Assembly: GCF_002858925.1 (NCBI RefSeq)
Contig: NZ_PJRS01000039.1
Coordinates: forward strand, 34,771-98,770
Source of the DNA: Caulobacter zeae
GTDB taxonomy: Bacteria > Pseudomonadota > Alphaproteobacteria > Caulobacterales > Caulobacteraceae
DNA: 64,000 bases
Direction of reading: 5' to 3'
The first letter of the stretch is position 1. Each line of letters starts with the position of its first letter. The notes under the pieces were generated by a model, which worked only from the letters and a program-made list of their open reading frames with translations, had not been told where the DNA came from and searched no databases. Shown here piece by piece: positions 49,014 to 59,541 of the stretch. A program made the translations under genes and the position numbers.

Positions 49014-49967
49014 TCAGGCCTCGCGTGGAGGTTTCGGCGACAGGCTTGCGCCCACATGGTCGATACCCAGTTCCAGGGCGCGCGCGGCCTGGCGCTGGCG
49101 CTCGGCGTAGCGGGCCTTTTGGTCGTCGCTGCGACTGTCGTGGCAGCGCGGGCAGGCCACGCCCTCGACATACAGCGGCGAGGCCCGGTCGGCTTCCGAC
49201 ACCGGCATCCGGCAGCCCCGGCACAGGGCGTGCGTGCCCTGCGACAGGCCATGGCCGACGGCCACCCGCTCGTCGAACACGAAGCACTCACCGCGCCACA
49301 GGCTCTCATCCTGCGGCACGCTCTCCAGGTAGTTCAGGATCCCGCCCTTGAGGTGGAACACCTCCTCGACGCCGCGCGCCTTCAACAGAGCCGTCGACTT
49401 CTCGCAGCGGATGCCGCCGGTGCAGAACATCGCCACCTTCGGGGCCGGCGCGGCCGGGTCCCAGGTCTGGCGGAAGGCGTCGAACCAGGCGGGGAAGTCG
49501 GCGAAGCTGGGGGTCTTGGGATCGATCGCCCCCTCGAACGTGCCGCAATCGACCTCGTAGCCGTTGCGGGTGTCGATGACGATGACGTCGTCCTGCGCGA
49601 TCAGGGCGTTCCAGTCGGCCGGGTCGACGTGGACGCCGTGATTGTGGGCCGGATCCAGATCGGGCTCGCCCAGCGTGACGATCTCGGCCTTCACCTTGAC
49701 CTTCAGCCGGTGGAACGGCGCATGGTCGGCGTCGGCGAACTTCAATTCCAGCGCCTCGCAGCCCGGCAGAGTGCGGATATGGGCGATGACCGCGTCGATC
49801 GCCTGCGGCGTCCCGGCGATGGTGCCGTTGATCCCCTCTCGCGCCAGCAGCAGCGTGCCCTTGACCTTCAACCCGCAGCACAGCTTGGCCAGATCGGCCT
49901 GGATCGCCTCCGGGTCGTCGAAGGTCGCGAAGCGGTAGAGGGCGGCGATGCGCCAGGTCGAGGTCAT
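49014..49967 (-). CDS. trhO: tRNA uridine(34) hydroxylase TrhO (rhodanese family)
   Basis: The 317-residue protein has the TrhO/YceA N-terminal domain (IAALYRFATFDDPEAIQADL, LLLAREGINGTIAGTPQAID) and a rhodanese domain with the active-site loop FCTGGIRCEKS (C182). HLKGGILNYLESVPQDESLW is the usual TrhO segment, and a zinc-type C-x-x-C...C-x-x-C (CRGCRMP, CPRCHD) follows. It makes 5-hydroxyuridine at position 34 of some tRNAs. Start: ATG 49967; a longer frame exists to 50018. The small membrane gene at 50045 is divergent. Confidence 0.9.
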   Translation of the reverse strand: MTSTWRIAALYRFATFDDPEAIQADLAKLCCGLKVKGTLLLAREGINGTIAGTPQAIDAVIAHIRTLPGCEALELKFADADHAPFHRLKVKVKAEIVTLGEPDLDPAHNHGVHVDPADWNALIAQDDVIVIDTRNGYEVDCGTFEGAIDPKTPSFADFPAWFDAFRQTWDPAAPAPKVAMFCTGGIRCEKSTALLKARGVEEVFHLKGGILNYLESVPQDESLWRGECFVFDERVAVGHGLSQGTHALCRGCRMPVSEADRASPLYVEGVACPRCHDSRSDDQKARYAERQRQAARALELGIDHVGASLSPKPPREA

Positions 49968-50044
49968 GGGCGGGCCATAGAAGATCGTACGGGTCTGCTC
50001 AAGCACGGCCGGAACCAAGCGCGCACAACGCGGGTTACCGGGCC

Positions 50045-50206
50045 ATGAGCATCCTGATCACCGTCATCATCGCCCTCGTGCTGCTTGGCCTGGCCCTCTA
50101 CGCCGTCCAGCGCTCGCCGATCCCCTCGCCCGTGAACTGGCTGATCCAGCTTCTGCTGATCGTCGTGGCCATCGTGTTCATCGGCAATCGGGCCGGGTTC
50201 TTCTAG
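50045..50206 (+). CDS. Small two-helix membrane protein (Thivi_2564-like)
   Basis: This 53-residue open frame reads SILITVIIALVLLGLALYAV, then QRSPIPSPVNWLIQLLLIVV and AIVFIGNRAGFF. Two transmembrane helices are separated by a Pro-rich turn, with codon use like its neighbours. Short proteins of this pattern are found throughout proteobacteria with no known function. Start: ATG 50045, without a clear ribosome-binding site. It is followed 14 bp later by a repeat pair. Confidence 0.7.
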   Translation: MSILITVIIALVLLGLALYAVQRSPIPSPVNWLIQLLLIVVAIVFIGNRAGFF

Positions 50207-50219
50207 GGCGCAAGGAGAC

Positions 50220-50314
50220 GACCTCGTCCTTCGACAAGCTCAGGATGAGGTCGAATTCATGCGTCGTGGCCTGACATGAACCCTCACCCTGAGCCTGTCG
50301 AAGGGAGAGGGTTC
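50220..50314. repeat. Inverted pair of CCTTCGACA-type dispersed repeats (copy pair 2)
   Basis: Units at 50220-50252 (GACCTCGTCCTTCGACAAGC then TCAGGATGAGGTC) and 50278-50314 (GAACCCTCACCCTGAGCCTG then TCGAAGGG). They are in opposite orientation, 25 bp apart, just beyond the sufE-like gene stop. Confidence 0.85.
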
Positions 50315-50326
50315 ACGCGCTGAGCC

Positions 50327-50755
50327 TCACGCCGCCAGCGCCGCCGCGTCGCGCTGGATGCGGGCGACCATCGACTTGAGGCCGTTGGAGCGCTGCGACG
50401 ACAGCGCTTCCGACAGCCCCAGGCGCGCCATGGCCGCCGAAGCGTCGAAAGCGGCGATGTCCCCGGCCTGGGCGCCCGAATAGAGCCGCAGCACCACGGC
50501 GATCAGCCCGCTGACGATGTGGGCGTCGCTGTCGCCGCGGAAGCGCACGGTTCCGTCGCCCTGCGGCTCGGTGACCAGCCACACCTGGCTGGCGCAGCCG
50601 CGCACCTTGTTCTCTTCGGAGTGCTCCTCGGCCGTCAGCGGCTCGAGGTCCTTGCCCAGCTCGATTACGTAGCGATAGCGCTCTTCCCAGTCGCCGAGCA
50701 TTTCGAACTCGTCGGCCAGTTCGTCGAGGGCGGCGTCGATGGGGCTGGTGCTCAT
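50327..50755 (-). CDS. sufE: SufE-family cysteine desulfurase activator
   Basis: The 142-residue protein reads LADEFEMLGDWEERYRYVIE, LGKDLEPLTAEE and KVRGCASQVWLVTEPQGDGT with the sulfur-accepting C54. IVSGLIAVVLRLYSGAQAGD and LGLSEALSSQRSNGLKSMVA complete the fold. SufE takes persulfide sulfur from SufS for Fe-S cluster assembly. The suf operon is not in the window. Start: ATG 50755; the frame is open upstream. Confidence 0.92.
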   Translation of the reverse strand: MSTSPIDAALDELADEFEMLGDWEERYRYVIELGKDLEPLTAEEHSEENKVRGCASQVWLVTEPQGDGTVRFRGDSDAHIVSGLIAVVLRLYSGAQAGDIAAFDASAAMARLGLSEALSSQRSNGLKSMVARIQRDAAALAA

Positions 50756-50795
50756 GGCGCGGCATCTAGGCGGGCCGCGCCCCTGATGCAAGCCG

Positions 50796-51647
50796 TCAGG
50801 CGCCGGGCAGGCTCACGATCGCGGTCAGCCCCTGCCCCGGCGCCGACTTCAGGCGCAGCGAACCGTTCATCGCCCGGGTCAGCAGGTCGACGATCGGCAG
50901 GCCAAGACCCACCCCCTCGCCCGTCCGCGTAAGAGACGCTCCGCCGCCCTGCTCGAAGGGCCGCAGCAGCCGCGGCAGGTCGGCGGCGTCGACGCCCTCG
51001 CCCTGGTCGCGGATCGAGATCTCGACCACGCCCCCGGCCACGCGCTCGGCCTCGATGGTCACCACCCCGTCCCGCGGCGAATGGGCGACGGCGTTCTGCA
51101 TCAGGTTGGAAAGGATGGTGCGCAGGCCCCGGCGGTCGGACAGCACGCCCGGCATGCCCACCAGGTCCGGCGCGCTGAGGACCACGCCCCGCGCCTCGCA
51201 CTCGGCCCGCAGCTGGGCCATCACGTCCTCGACCGCCTCGTCCAGCGGCTCGGCGGCGACGTCCAGGTCGGTGACGTGGCCTTCCAGGCGCGCGATCTCG
51301 ACGATCTGGTTGACGAGTTTCAGCAGCTTCAGGCCGCTCTCGTGCACCAGCTTGGCGTACTCCTTGTATTGCGGCGAGCCGAGCGGGCCGTAGAGCTCGC
51401 TGGCCAGAATCTCCGAGAAACCGATGACGGCGTTCAGGGGCGTGCGCAGCTCGTGGCTGACCATGCGCAGGAAGGAACGCTTTTGATCGTCGAGGGCGGC
51501 CTTGCGGCGCGCGCGGGCGGCGGCGCGGCGAAACGTCGCGGTGGGGCCTTCGGCGCCCCGCTGCGCACCGCGCGAATCAGCCCCAGCCACGCTTTCGGCG
51601 GGCTCTTCGGCTGTAAACGAAGCGTCCGCGGACGCCGTCTGAGACAT
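50796..51647 (-). CDS. Soluble sensor histidine kinase (divergent from divJ-like gene)
   Basis: The 283-residue protein lacks membrane segments. A disordered Ala/Glu head (about 1-45) leads into HisKA with H65 in LRMVSHELRTPLNAVIGFSE. HATPase follows with the N-box (LSNLMQNAVAHSP), D-x-G-x-G (IRDQGEGVDAADL) and a G-rich EGVGLGLPIVDLL. It is catalytically complete but has no sensor or receiver, so its input must come from a partner. It shares the HELRTPLNA and SGLKLLKLVNQI style with DivJ/PleC kinases. Start: ATG 51647, 6 nt after GGGAG. The DivJ-like gene is divergent, 189 bp away. A longer minus-strand frame runs antisense through that gene, but the ATG and domain start here. Confidence 0.87.
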   Translation of the reverse strand: MSQTASADASFTAEEPAESVAGADSRGAQRGAEGPTATFRRAAARARRKAALDDQKRSFLRMVSHELRTPLNAVIGFSEILASELYGPLGSPQYKEYAKLVHESGLKLLKLVNQIVEIARLEGHVTDLDVAAEPLDEAVEDVMAQLRAECEARGVVLSAPDLVGMPGVLSDRRGLRTILSNLMQNAVAHSPRDGVVTIEAERVAGGVVEISIRDQGEGVDAADLPRLLRPFEQGGGASLTRTGEGVGLGLPIVDLLTRAMNGSLRLKSAPGQGLTAIVSLPGA

Positions 51648-51836
51648 ATGAAACTCCCGGACCTTCTGTCCGCAAAGGCATTCTGTGCCACCCTGAACCA
51701 ACCCGCTTACGAAACCGTTTCCGTCCACAAGAAGCTGGACTCGGCCGGTCGCCCCACAATTGTGCGCGCTTGGGGGATCGGCCGAAGCGGGGTTAGGATT
51801 CACCAATAACGAACCTTTTGAGGCGGACCCGTCCCC

Positions 51837-53609
51837 TTGGACATCGACCCGGTGCAGCCGCGGCAGGATGAAGCCGCCTTTCGCCCCGCGCTCGGCGCGG
51901 GCGAGACGGCGCGCGCCTGGCGTCTGGGCTGGCTGGCCGCGGCCCTGCTGGCCGGCGGGGCGGTGGCCTTCACTCCGGGCTCGACGGGTTGGCCGATCTG
52001 GACGGCCCTGCTGGCCGGCGCCCTGCCCGCCATCGCCGCCCTGCTGCTGGGCGACAGCGAGGACGAACGCACCCAATCGATGCTGCTGGTCGGCTGGGCC
52101 GCCGGCGGCGCGATCGCCGCGGCCCTGACCGGCGGCGTCTCGGGCGCCATGAGCGCCTGGTGCCTGGCGCCCGTGGCCGCCGCCTCGACCCTGGCCGCCC
52201 CGCGCCGCCTGGCCGAGGGCGCGGCCCTGGCCCTCATCGGCGGCGCCATGGCCGCCCTGACCCAGCTGTCGGGCCTGGCCCCGCCGCCGCCCACGGGTCC
52301 CACCGCCTTCATCCTCGGCTTCCTGGCCGTCGCCACCACCGGCCTTGGCCTCGCCGCCGGCCTGATGCTGACCCACCGCCGGGCCGGCGAGCGCGACGTG
52401 CGCAACCTGTCGGAGCTGACGGCCCTGTCCACCCTGCTGGACGGCCTGCCGTTCCTGGCCTTCGTCGTCACCCTGCAAGGGCGTGTGCGCACCGTGCGCG
52501 GCGTCGCCCCAGAAGGCGCGGCGCTGGACAGGATCATGATCGACGGCCTGTCGCACGCCGCCGTCGCCGGCGAGCGCGCCCGCGTCGACTTCGCCCTGGG
52601 CCAGGCCCTGCGCGAGCACCAGGCGACCCTGACCTTCCCGGCCGCCGAGGCCCCGGAGAAGACCCTGTCGCTGACCCTGCGCCGGGTCGGCCCCGGCATG
52701 CTGGTCGGCGTGCTGCGCGACGTCACCGCCGAGACCCGCCACGTGCAGCAGCTGGACCAGGCCCGCGCCGACGCCGAGCAGCTGGCCGCCGGCCGCGCCC
52801 GCTTCCTGGCCAATATGAGCCACGAGCTGCGCACGCCGCTGAACGCCATCATGGGCTTCTCCGACATCATGCGCGCCCGCATGTTCGGCCCCCTGACCGA
52901 CCGCTACGGCGAATATGCCGAACTGATCCACGAAAGCGGCCGCCACCTGCTGGACCTGATCAACGACGTGCTCGACATGTCGAAGATCGAGGCCGAGCGC
53001 TTCGAGCTGTCGCGCGGAGAGTTCGACGCCCGCGAGGCCGTCAACGCCGCCATGCGCCTGCTGCGCGTGCAGGCCGACAGCGTGGGCGTGCAGCTGCGCG
53101 GCGTGCTGCCGCCGGGCGAGCTGGACGTCGACGCCGACCGCCGCGCCCTCAAGCAGATCGTGCTGAACCTGGTGTCCAACGCCCTGAAGTTCACCCCCCG
53201 CGGCGGTCAGGTGACGGTCACGGCCGACGGCCACGACGGCATGCTGGAGATCGTGGTGGCCGACACCGGCGTCGGCATCAGCCCCGAGGACCTCGAACGC
53301 CTGGGCCGCCCCTACGAGCAGGCCGGCGGCGTCGACCAGCGCGCCAGGGGCACCGGCCTTGGCTTGTCGCTGGTTCGCGCCTTCGCCCAGCTGCATGGCG
53401 GCGAGATGCATGTCGAAAGCCGCCTGGGCGCGGGCACCAGCGTCTCGGTGCGCATGCCCATCCTGCTGGCAGCCCCCAAGCCCCCTGAGAAGCCCGAAAG
53501 CCCCACGGCCACCGCCGACGCCATGGAGCCGCTGTTCGCGCCGGCCCCGGAAGCCTCCGAAGAGCCCTTCCTGGGCGAAAACGTCATCCGCTTCGCCCCG
53601 CCGCGCTGA
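51837..53609 (+). CDS. divJ: Membrane sensor histidine kinase, DivJ-like
   Basis: The 590-residue protein has a multi-helix N-terminal membrane domain (about 28-180, probably six helices), then a PAS-like segment (about 190-300). HisKA follows with H329 in FLANMSHELRTPLNAIMGFS and a HATPase (LKQIVLNLVSNALKFTPRGG, IVVADTGVGISPEDL, GTGLGLSLVRAFAQLHGGEM), with a Pro/Glu tail. Length, layout and a divergent neighbouring kinase fit Caulobacter DivJ, which phosphorylates DivK and PleD at the stalked pole to drive development. PleC-type kinases share the catalytic core, so the name is likely, not proven. The TTG start at 51837 is weakly supported; GAGG lies 13 nt upstream and GTG 51852 is an alternative. 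Confidence 0.8.
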   Translation: MDIDPVQPRQDEAAFRPALGAGETARAWRLGWLAAALLAGGAVAFTPGSTGWPIWTALLAGALPAIAALLLGDSEDERTQSMLLVGWAAGGAIAAALTGGVSGAMSAWCLAPVAAASTLAAPRRLAEGAALALIGGAMAALTQLSGLAPPPPTGPTAFILGFLAVATTGLGLAAGLMLTHRRAGERDVRNLSELTALSTLLDGLPFLAFVVTLQGRVRTVRGVAPEGAALDRIMIDGLSHAAVAGERARVDFALGQALREHQATLTFPAAEAPEKTLSLTLRRVGPGMLVGVLRDVTAETRHVQQLDQARADAEQLAAGRARFLANMSHELRTPLNAIMGFSDIMRARMFGPLTDRYGEYAELIHESGRHLLDLINDVLDMSKIEAERFELSRGEFDAREAVNAAMRLLRVQADSVGVQLRGVLPPGELDVDADRRALKQIVLNLVSNALKFTPRGGQVTVTADGHDGMLEIVVADTGVGISPEDLERLGRPYEQAGGVDQRARGTGLGLSLVRAFAQLHGGEMHVESRLGAGTSVSVRMPILLAAPKPPEKPESPTATADAMEPLFAPAPEASEEPFLGENVIRFAPPR

Positions 53610-53716
53610 GGCGCGGCCTGAGGGGCAGTGCGCTCTATCGCCACAACAGCTAGACGTGGCCAAGCTCCAGCATGGGGGATAAAGTTCCCCTACATGACAC
53701 CTTCTGGAGCGATGGT

Positions 53717-54151
53717 ATGATGCGTCGTTATCCAATAGCGGCCCTAACGCTAGCGCTCGCTGTGAGTTGTCATGCAAACGCAATTGCAGAGGAAAAGCTG
53801 CCAGTAGCTTTTTCCGCGACGGCTAATGATTCTGTTGGACGGCAACTTGCCTTTCACTTTCGCGATCAAATTGGGCGCTCGGGCAGCTTCACTCTGAGCA
53901 ACGACGCGATTCTGAAGGTCTCTATCGTTACGATGGATCCCGACGATGGCGGCAACCAAACGATCTACAATTACACATTCCTCATCAAAGGCGATGAGAG
54001 AACTCTCGATAGCTATTTGAGCGGAGGCGTAGGCGTCTGCGGAAAACAGCGTGTGCAAAGCTGCGCCATCAACCTGATGACGTCTTTGGGCGAGCAGGTA
54101 GAGTTGATCCGCCAGGCTATATCGGGAGCTCAGAAGTCGGACTTCAGATAG
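53717..54151 (+). CDS. Exported hypothetical protein of atypical base composition
   Basis: The 144-residue protein has a signal peptide (MMRRYPIAALTLALAVSCHA, then NAIA). The mature part is beta-rich with a conserved-looking Cys pair (GVCGKQRVQSCAIN). No family is recognised. Codon use and GC are clearly lower than in the flanking genes (for example CTAATGATTCTGTTGG runs), which suggests recent acquisition or weak selection. The ATG at 53717 has GGAG 7 nt upstream; ATG 53720 is equally possible. It sits between divJ and a divergently read AraC regulator. Confidence 0.6.
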   Translation: MMRRYPIAALTLALAVSCHANAIAEEKLPVAFSATANDSVGRQLAFHFRDQIGRSGSFTLSNDAILKVSIVTMDPDDGGNQTIYNYTFLIKGDERTLDSYLSGGVGVCGKQRVQSCAINLMTSLGEQVELIRQAISGAQKSDFR

Positions 54152-54185
54152 AAAAACCTTATTAGTCCGACCAATTGCATGCCCC

Positions 54186-55082
54186 CTACACCGCCACACT
54201 CAGAGACGGATCGGCCCGCAGTCGCACCATGTCGCGGCCCGGCGGGCGGCCGTAGAGGCGCGCGTACTCCCGGCTGAACTGCGAGGGGCTGTCGTAGCCC
54301 ACGGCGAAGCCCACGCCCGCCACGTCGCGGCCCTGCACCATCAGCAGGTTGCGCGCCTCCTGCAGGCGGATCTGCTTCTGGTATTGCAACGGGCTCATGG
54401 CGGTCACCGCCTTGAAGTGCCGGTGCAGCGAGGTCTCGCTCATGCCCGCCACCCGCGCCAGTTCCTCGATGCGCATCGGCTCGGCATAGTGCGCGCGCAG
54501 CCAGCGGATGGCCCGGCGCACCTGGTCCGGCCGGCCGCCCGACGAGGCGATCTGGCGCATCATGCCGCCCCGCTCGCCGTTCAGCAGGCGCCACATCAGC
54601 TCGCGCCGGACCATCGGCCCCAGCACCGCCGCCTCGCGCGGACGGTCCAGCAGGCGCACCAGCCGCATCACCGTCTCGATCAGCTCATCGTCCATCCGGC
54701 TGATCGCCAGGGCCCGGGTCGGCGTGATCTCGGGCACGACCTCCCCGGCCTCGACCAGCAGGTCGGCGATCATGGCGGGGTCCAGCGGGATCCCCACAGC
54801 CAGGTAGGGCGCGGCGATCACTCGCCCGCTGACCGGCAGATCGGCCGACACCACCAGATATTCGCCGGCGCGATAGGGATAGCTCTCGGCCCCCAGGGTC
54901 GTGGTCTTGGACCCGTCGAGGATCAGGCACAGCATCGGCTCATAGACCAGCTGCTGGGCCTCGGTGACGGTCGTGCTGGCGATCAGGTGCAGGCCCGGCG
55001 GGACCAGCGGACCGACGCCGTCCGTCGAGGCCGTTCCCAGATGGCTGCGCACCAGGGCGACGAGTTCGGGCAACTTGCTCAT
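54186..55082 (-). CDS. AraC-family transcriptional regulator (AraC_N type)
   Basis: The 298-residue protein has an N-terminal AraC_N cupin (GLHLIASTTVTEAQQLVYEP then MLCLILDGSKTTTLG) and a C-terminal double HTH: IEELARVAGMSETSLHRHFK, TAMSPLQYQKQIRLQEARNL and VGYDSPSQFSREYARLYG. Such regulators often control an adjacent oxidoreductase gene; here the SDR gene is divergent, 141 bp apart, and is the likely target. The start is ATG 55082; a longer frame to 55148 exists. Confidence 0.88.
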   Translation of the reverse strand: MSKLPELVALVRSHLGTASTDGVGPLVPPGLHLIASTTVTEAQQLVYEPMLCLILDGSKTTTLGAESYPYRAGEYLVVSADLPVSGRVIAAPYLAVGIPLDPAMIADLLVEAGEVVPEITPTRALAISRMDDELIETVMRLVRLLDRPREAAVLGPMVRRELMWRLLNGERGGMMRQIASSGGRPDQVRRAIRWLRAHYAEPMRIEELARVAGMSETSLHRHFKAVTAMSPLQYQKQIRLQEARNLLMVQGRDVAGVGFAVGYDSPSQFSREYARLYGRPPGRDMVRLRADPSLSVAV

Positions 55083-55223
55083 GGCGACATTCAACCGCTG
55101 AAGGCCTTCCCGAGCAATGACGATCATCCCTATGGCAGGATCGTGCAAGAGGCTGGCGGCATCCGTCTACGGCCTCCACCCGGTCTCGGCTCATCCTGCA
55201 AGCTCCTCAGAAGGAGCTTCCCC

Positions 55224-56111
55224 ATGACTTCCACCGCCCCCCGCACCTGGTTCGTCACCGGCGCCTCGCGCGGTCTCGGCGCCGACATCGTCCACGCCGT
55301 CCTGGCCGCCGGCGACCGCGTCGTGGCCACCGCCCGCAACCGCCAGGGCTTGGTCGAGACCCTCGGCCCCGACGCCGACAACCTGCTGTCCCTGGCCCTC
55401 GACGTGACCCGCCCCGACCAGGTGCAAGCCGCCGTCGACGCGGCCCTGGCGCGCTTTGGCCGTATCGACGTGCTGGTCAACAACGCCGGCTACGGCCACC
55501 TGTCGGTGTTCGAGGAGTCGACCGCGGCCGACGCCCAGGCACAGTACGACACCAACGTCTTTGGCCTGATGCACGTCACCCGCGCCGTGCTTCCGGCCAT
55601 GCGCGCCCAGCGCTCGGGCCGGATCTTCAACGTCTCGTCGGTGGGCGGCATCGTCGGCGGCGAGAGCGGCACGCTGTACTGCGCCTCGAAGTTCGCTGTG
55701 GAGGGCTTCTCCGAATCCCTGGCCGGCGAGGTCCGCCGCTTCGGGATCCACGTCACGGTGGTCGAGCCCGGCTTCTTCCGCACCGACTTCCTGGAGCCGA
55801 CCTCGGTGCGCCACGCCTCGCACGCCATCGACGACTACGCCCAGGTCGCCGCCGACCTGAAGGCCTTCTACGACGCCCGCAGCCGCAACCAGGCCGGCGA
55901 TCCCCTGCGCCTGGGCCAGGCCCTGGTGACCCTGGCCAACGCCGAACGGCCGCCCGTCCGCTGGTGCGCCGGCACGGACGCCCTGGCCATGGTGCAGGCC
56001 AAGATCGACAGCCTGCAAGGCGAGCTGGACGCCTGGCGCGACCTGTCGGCCTCGACCGATGGCGAGTTCGACTTCAAGCCGGAAGCCGAAACTACCACCG
56101 CCTGGCGCTGA
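55224..56111 (+). CDS. SDR-family oxidoreductase
   Basis: The 295-residue classical short-chain dehydrogenase has TWFVTGASRGLGADIVHAVL (T-G-x-x-x-G-x-G), LVNNAGYGH (N-N-A-G), the serine of IFNVSSVGG and the Y-x-x-x-K of TLYCASKFAVEGF. VEPGFFRTDFL is the usual post-catalytic turn. NADP preference is suggested by R38 at the end of the second strand. The substrate is unknown. Start: ATG 55224 after AAGGAG. Divergent AraC regulator upstream. Confidence 0.9.
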   Translation: MTSTAPRTWFVTGASRGLGADIVHAVLAAGDRVVATARNRQGLVETLGPDADNLLSLALDVTRPDQVQAAVDAALARFGRIDVLVNNAGYGHLSVFEESTAADAQAQYDTNVFGLMHVTRAVLPAMRAQRSGRIFNVSSVGGIVGGESGTLYCASKFAVEGFSESLAGEVRRFGIHVTVVEPGFFRTDFLEPTSVRHASHAIDDYAQVAADLKAFYDARSRNQAGDPLRLGQALVTLANAERPPVRWCAGTDALAMVQAKIDSLQGELDAWRDLSASTDGEFDFKPEAETTTAWR

Positions 56112-56121
56112 GCCTGGAACC

Positions 56122-56213
56122 GAAAACCTCGTCCTTCGACAAGCTCAGGATGAGGTTTTCTACCGCACGGCCTCTACCGGTCCTCACCCTGAGCCTGTCG
56201 AAGGGCGAGGACC
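56122..56213. repeat. Inverted pair of CCTTCGACA-type dispersed repeats (copy pair 3)
   Basis: Units at 56122-56160 (GAAAACCTCGTCCTTCGACA onward, ends GAGGTTTTC) and 56179-56213 (GGTCCTCACCCTGAGCCTGT then CGAAGGGCGAGGACC). Opposite orientations, 18 bp apart, in the gap between the convergent SDR and rpmE genes. Confidence 0.85.
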
Positions 56214-56240
56214 ACATCACCAAACCAGAGCCCAGATACA

Positions 56241-56275
56241 GAAAAAGCCGGCCCGCGAACGCGGAGCCGGCTTTT
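56241..56275 (-). terminator. Terminator of rpmE
   Basis: On the minus strand GCCGGCT and AGCCGGC pair with inner CGCG pairs, followed by TTTTTCTG; it lies about 30 bp beyond the rpmE stop. Confidence 0.85.
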
Positions 56276-56304
56276 CGTCGCCCTTACGGCGAGACTTGGA
56301 GGCT

Positions 56305-56535
56305 TTAGGCCTTCTTCGCGGTGAAACCAGCGAACTTGGCGTTGAAGCGCGAGACGCGGCCGCCACGGTCCATCAGCTGGGCGTTGCCGCCCGTCCACGC
56401 CGGGTGGGTGCGCGGGTCGATGTCGAGCGCCAGGTTCGCGCCTTCCTTGCCGTAGGTCGAGCGGGTTTGGTAGCTCGAGCCGTCGGTGAGGGTGACGGTG
56501 ATGAAGTGGTAGTCGGGGTGAATGTTCTGTTTCAT
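56305..56535 (-). CDS. rpmE: Ribosomal protein bL31
   Basis: The 76-residue protein reads KQNIHPDYHFITVTLTDGSS, YQTRSTYGKEGANLALDI and DPRTHPAWTGGNAQLMDRGG, then RVSRFNAKFAGF. These are the bL31 hallmarks (N-I-H-P-x-Y, H-P-A-W-T-G). The Cys4 zinc ribbon seen in some bL31 is absent, as in Cys-minus alphaproteobacterial forms. Start: ATG 56535. It is divergent from the ABC exporter gene, about 117 bp apart. Confidence 0.95.
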   Translation of the reverse strand: MKQNIHPDYHFITVTLTDGSSYQTRSTYGKEGANLALDIDPRTHPAWTGGNAQLMDRGGRVSRFNAKFAGFTAKKA

Positions 56536-56652
56536 CGGACGGTCCAACCGACTAGAGCGCGGCGTGAAATGTGGGTGAGCACCACCAGCGGGGTGGCCCT
56601 CGAAGACGCGCGGCTATAAAGAACCCGCGCGATTTTGGCAAGGACCCAGTTG

Positions 56653-58503
<1,851 letters not shown>

Positions 58504-58543
58504 TCACGCCTGCCTCGGTTGACGAAGCGCGCGCGGGCGGCGA

Positions 58544-59113
58544 ATGCTCGCGCCCTTCGTCCTGGGGGTGCGTATCGTGATCGACAAGTTGGCCGTCCTG
58601 AACCCGTTCGCGAAGCTGCCGGACGAGGAGACCGCCGCGCGCGCGGCCCGCGCCGGGGCGGTCGGGGCCTGGCTGACCGCCGTCGGCAGCGTCATCGGCG
58701 CGGCCATGATCTTCTTCCGGTTCGACACCTACCTGGCCAAGATGCGCGAGGCGGCCCTGGCCGACAGCGCCGGCCGGGACCCGGCCGTCACCCAGGCGGT
58801 GCTGGCGACCATGGGACCGACCATGGCCTGGGCCACCATCGGCTTCACCATCGCCATCGGGCTCGTCTATGTCTGGCTGGGCGTCGTCCAGTGGCGGCGG
58901 CTGACGCGGATGATCCCACTGATGATGCTGCTGTTCGCGGCCTATGGCCTGCTGACCACGGCCCTGGGTCTGGCTGGCGGCAAGGCCGTCATGGGCCTCG
59001 TGGTGCCGCTCCAGATCGCCTTCAGTCTGCTGCTGAGCACGGTCGCCCTGCTGTGCTTCATCGCCGGTACGCGCGGCGGCTTCCGCCTGCAGGCCCTGCG
59101 CAAGGCCGGCTAG
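58544..59113 (+). CDS. Four-helix membrane protein, unknown function
   Basis: The 189-residue protein has hydrophobic helices at about 42-58, 93-115, 124-142 and 148-172, with short charged loops (RFDTYLAKMREAALADSAGR). No family is recognised. ATG 58544 is used; GTG 58577 (VIDKLAVLNPF) would shorten it by 11 residues. It follows the ABC exporter by 41 bp on the same strand and may be co-transcribed. Confidence 0.6.
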   Translation: MLAPFVLGVRIVIDKLAVLNPFAKLPDEETAARAARAGAVGAWLTAVGSVIGAAMIFFRFDTYLAKMREAALADSAGRDPAVTQAVLATMGPTMAWATIGFTIAIGLVYVWLGVVQWRRLTRMIPLMMLLFAAYGLLTTALGLAGGKAVMGLVVPLQIAFSLLLSTVALLCFIAGTRGGFRLQALRKAG

Positions 59114-59436
59114 CCGGCCGCCTTCTCGGCCTCGATCGCCTTCTTGATCAGGGCCACATGGGCCACCTGGTCGCGCAGGGCCTGGAAGGCCGGGCTGGAC
59201 GGGCCGTCAGGCTGCTTTTCCGCCCAGTCGACCAGGACCAGCAGCGCCTCGCTGATGCGGCCGATCTGGCGGCCGTAGCTGCCCACCTCGTCCAGCACCC
59301 GCGCCTCGACCTCGGGACTGCGAGACTGGCCCAGATTGACGGTGAACAGCGAGAAATCGCCAAAGCTCCACGACCACGGATTGATGGTCTGGGTCAGTTG
59401 GCGCGGAGCCAGGGAAAGCTGGAACGGTTGGGTCAT
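59110..59436 (-). CDS. Hypothetical small protein
   Basis: The 108-residue protein is unrecognised: TQPFQLSLAPRQLTQTINPW, then SWSFGDFSLFTVNLGQSRSP, and a helical second half (RISEALLVLVDWAEKQPDGP onward). No signal peptide or TM segment. Start: ATG 59436, 6 nt after GGGAGG. Its stop overlaps that of the four-helix gene by 4 nt in a tail-to-tail arrangement. Confidence 0.65.
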   Translation of the reverse strand: MTQPFQLSLAPRQLTQTINPWSWSFGDFSLFTVNLGQSRSPEVEARVLDEVGSYGRQIGRISEALLVLVDWAEKQPDGPSSPAFQALRDQVAHVALIKKAIEAEKAAG

Positions 59437-59541
59437 GCGGGCCTCCCGGTCTGGAGAGGCCAGCATGCGCCGCTTGCAACGCCCGCGTGTGACGTTCCGG
59501 CGGACGGCGTTGAGGAAACGCCCGTCTCGCCCAAACCATGA

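Noticed and set aside
50796..53783. A 995-codon minus-strand frame spanning both kinase genes
   Set aside because: Only the first 283 codons from ATG 51647 look like a real kinase; the upstream part is antisense to the DivJ-like gene.
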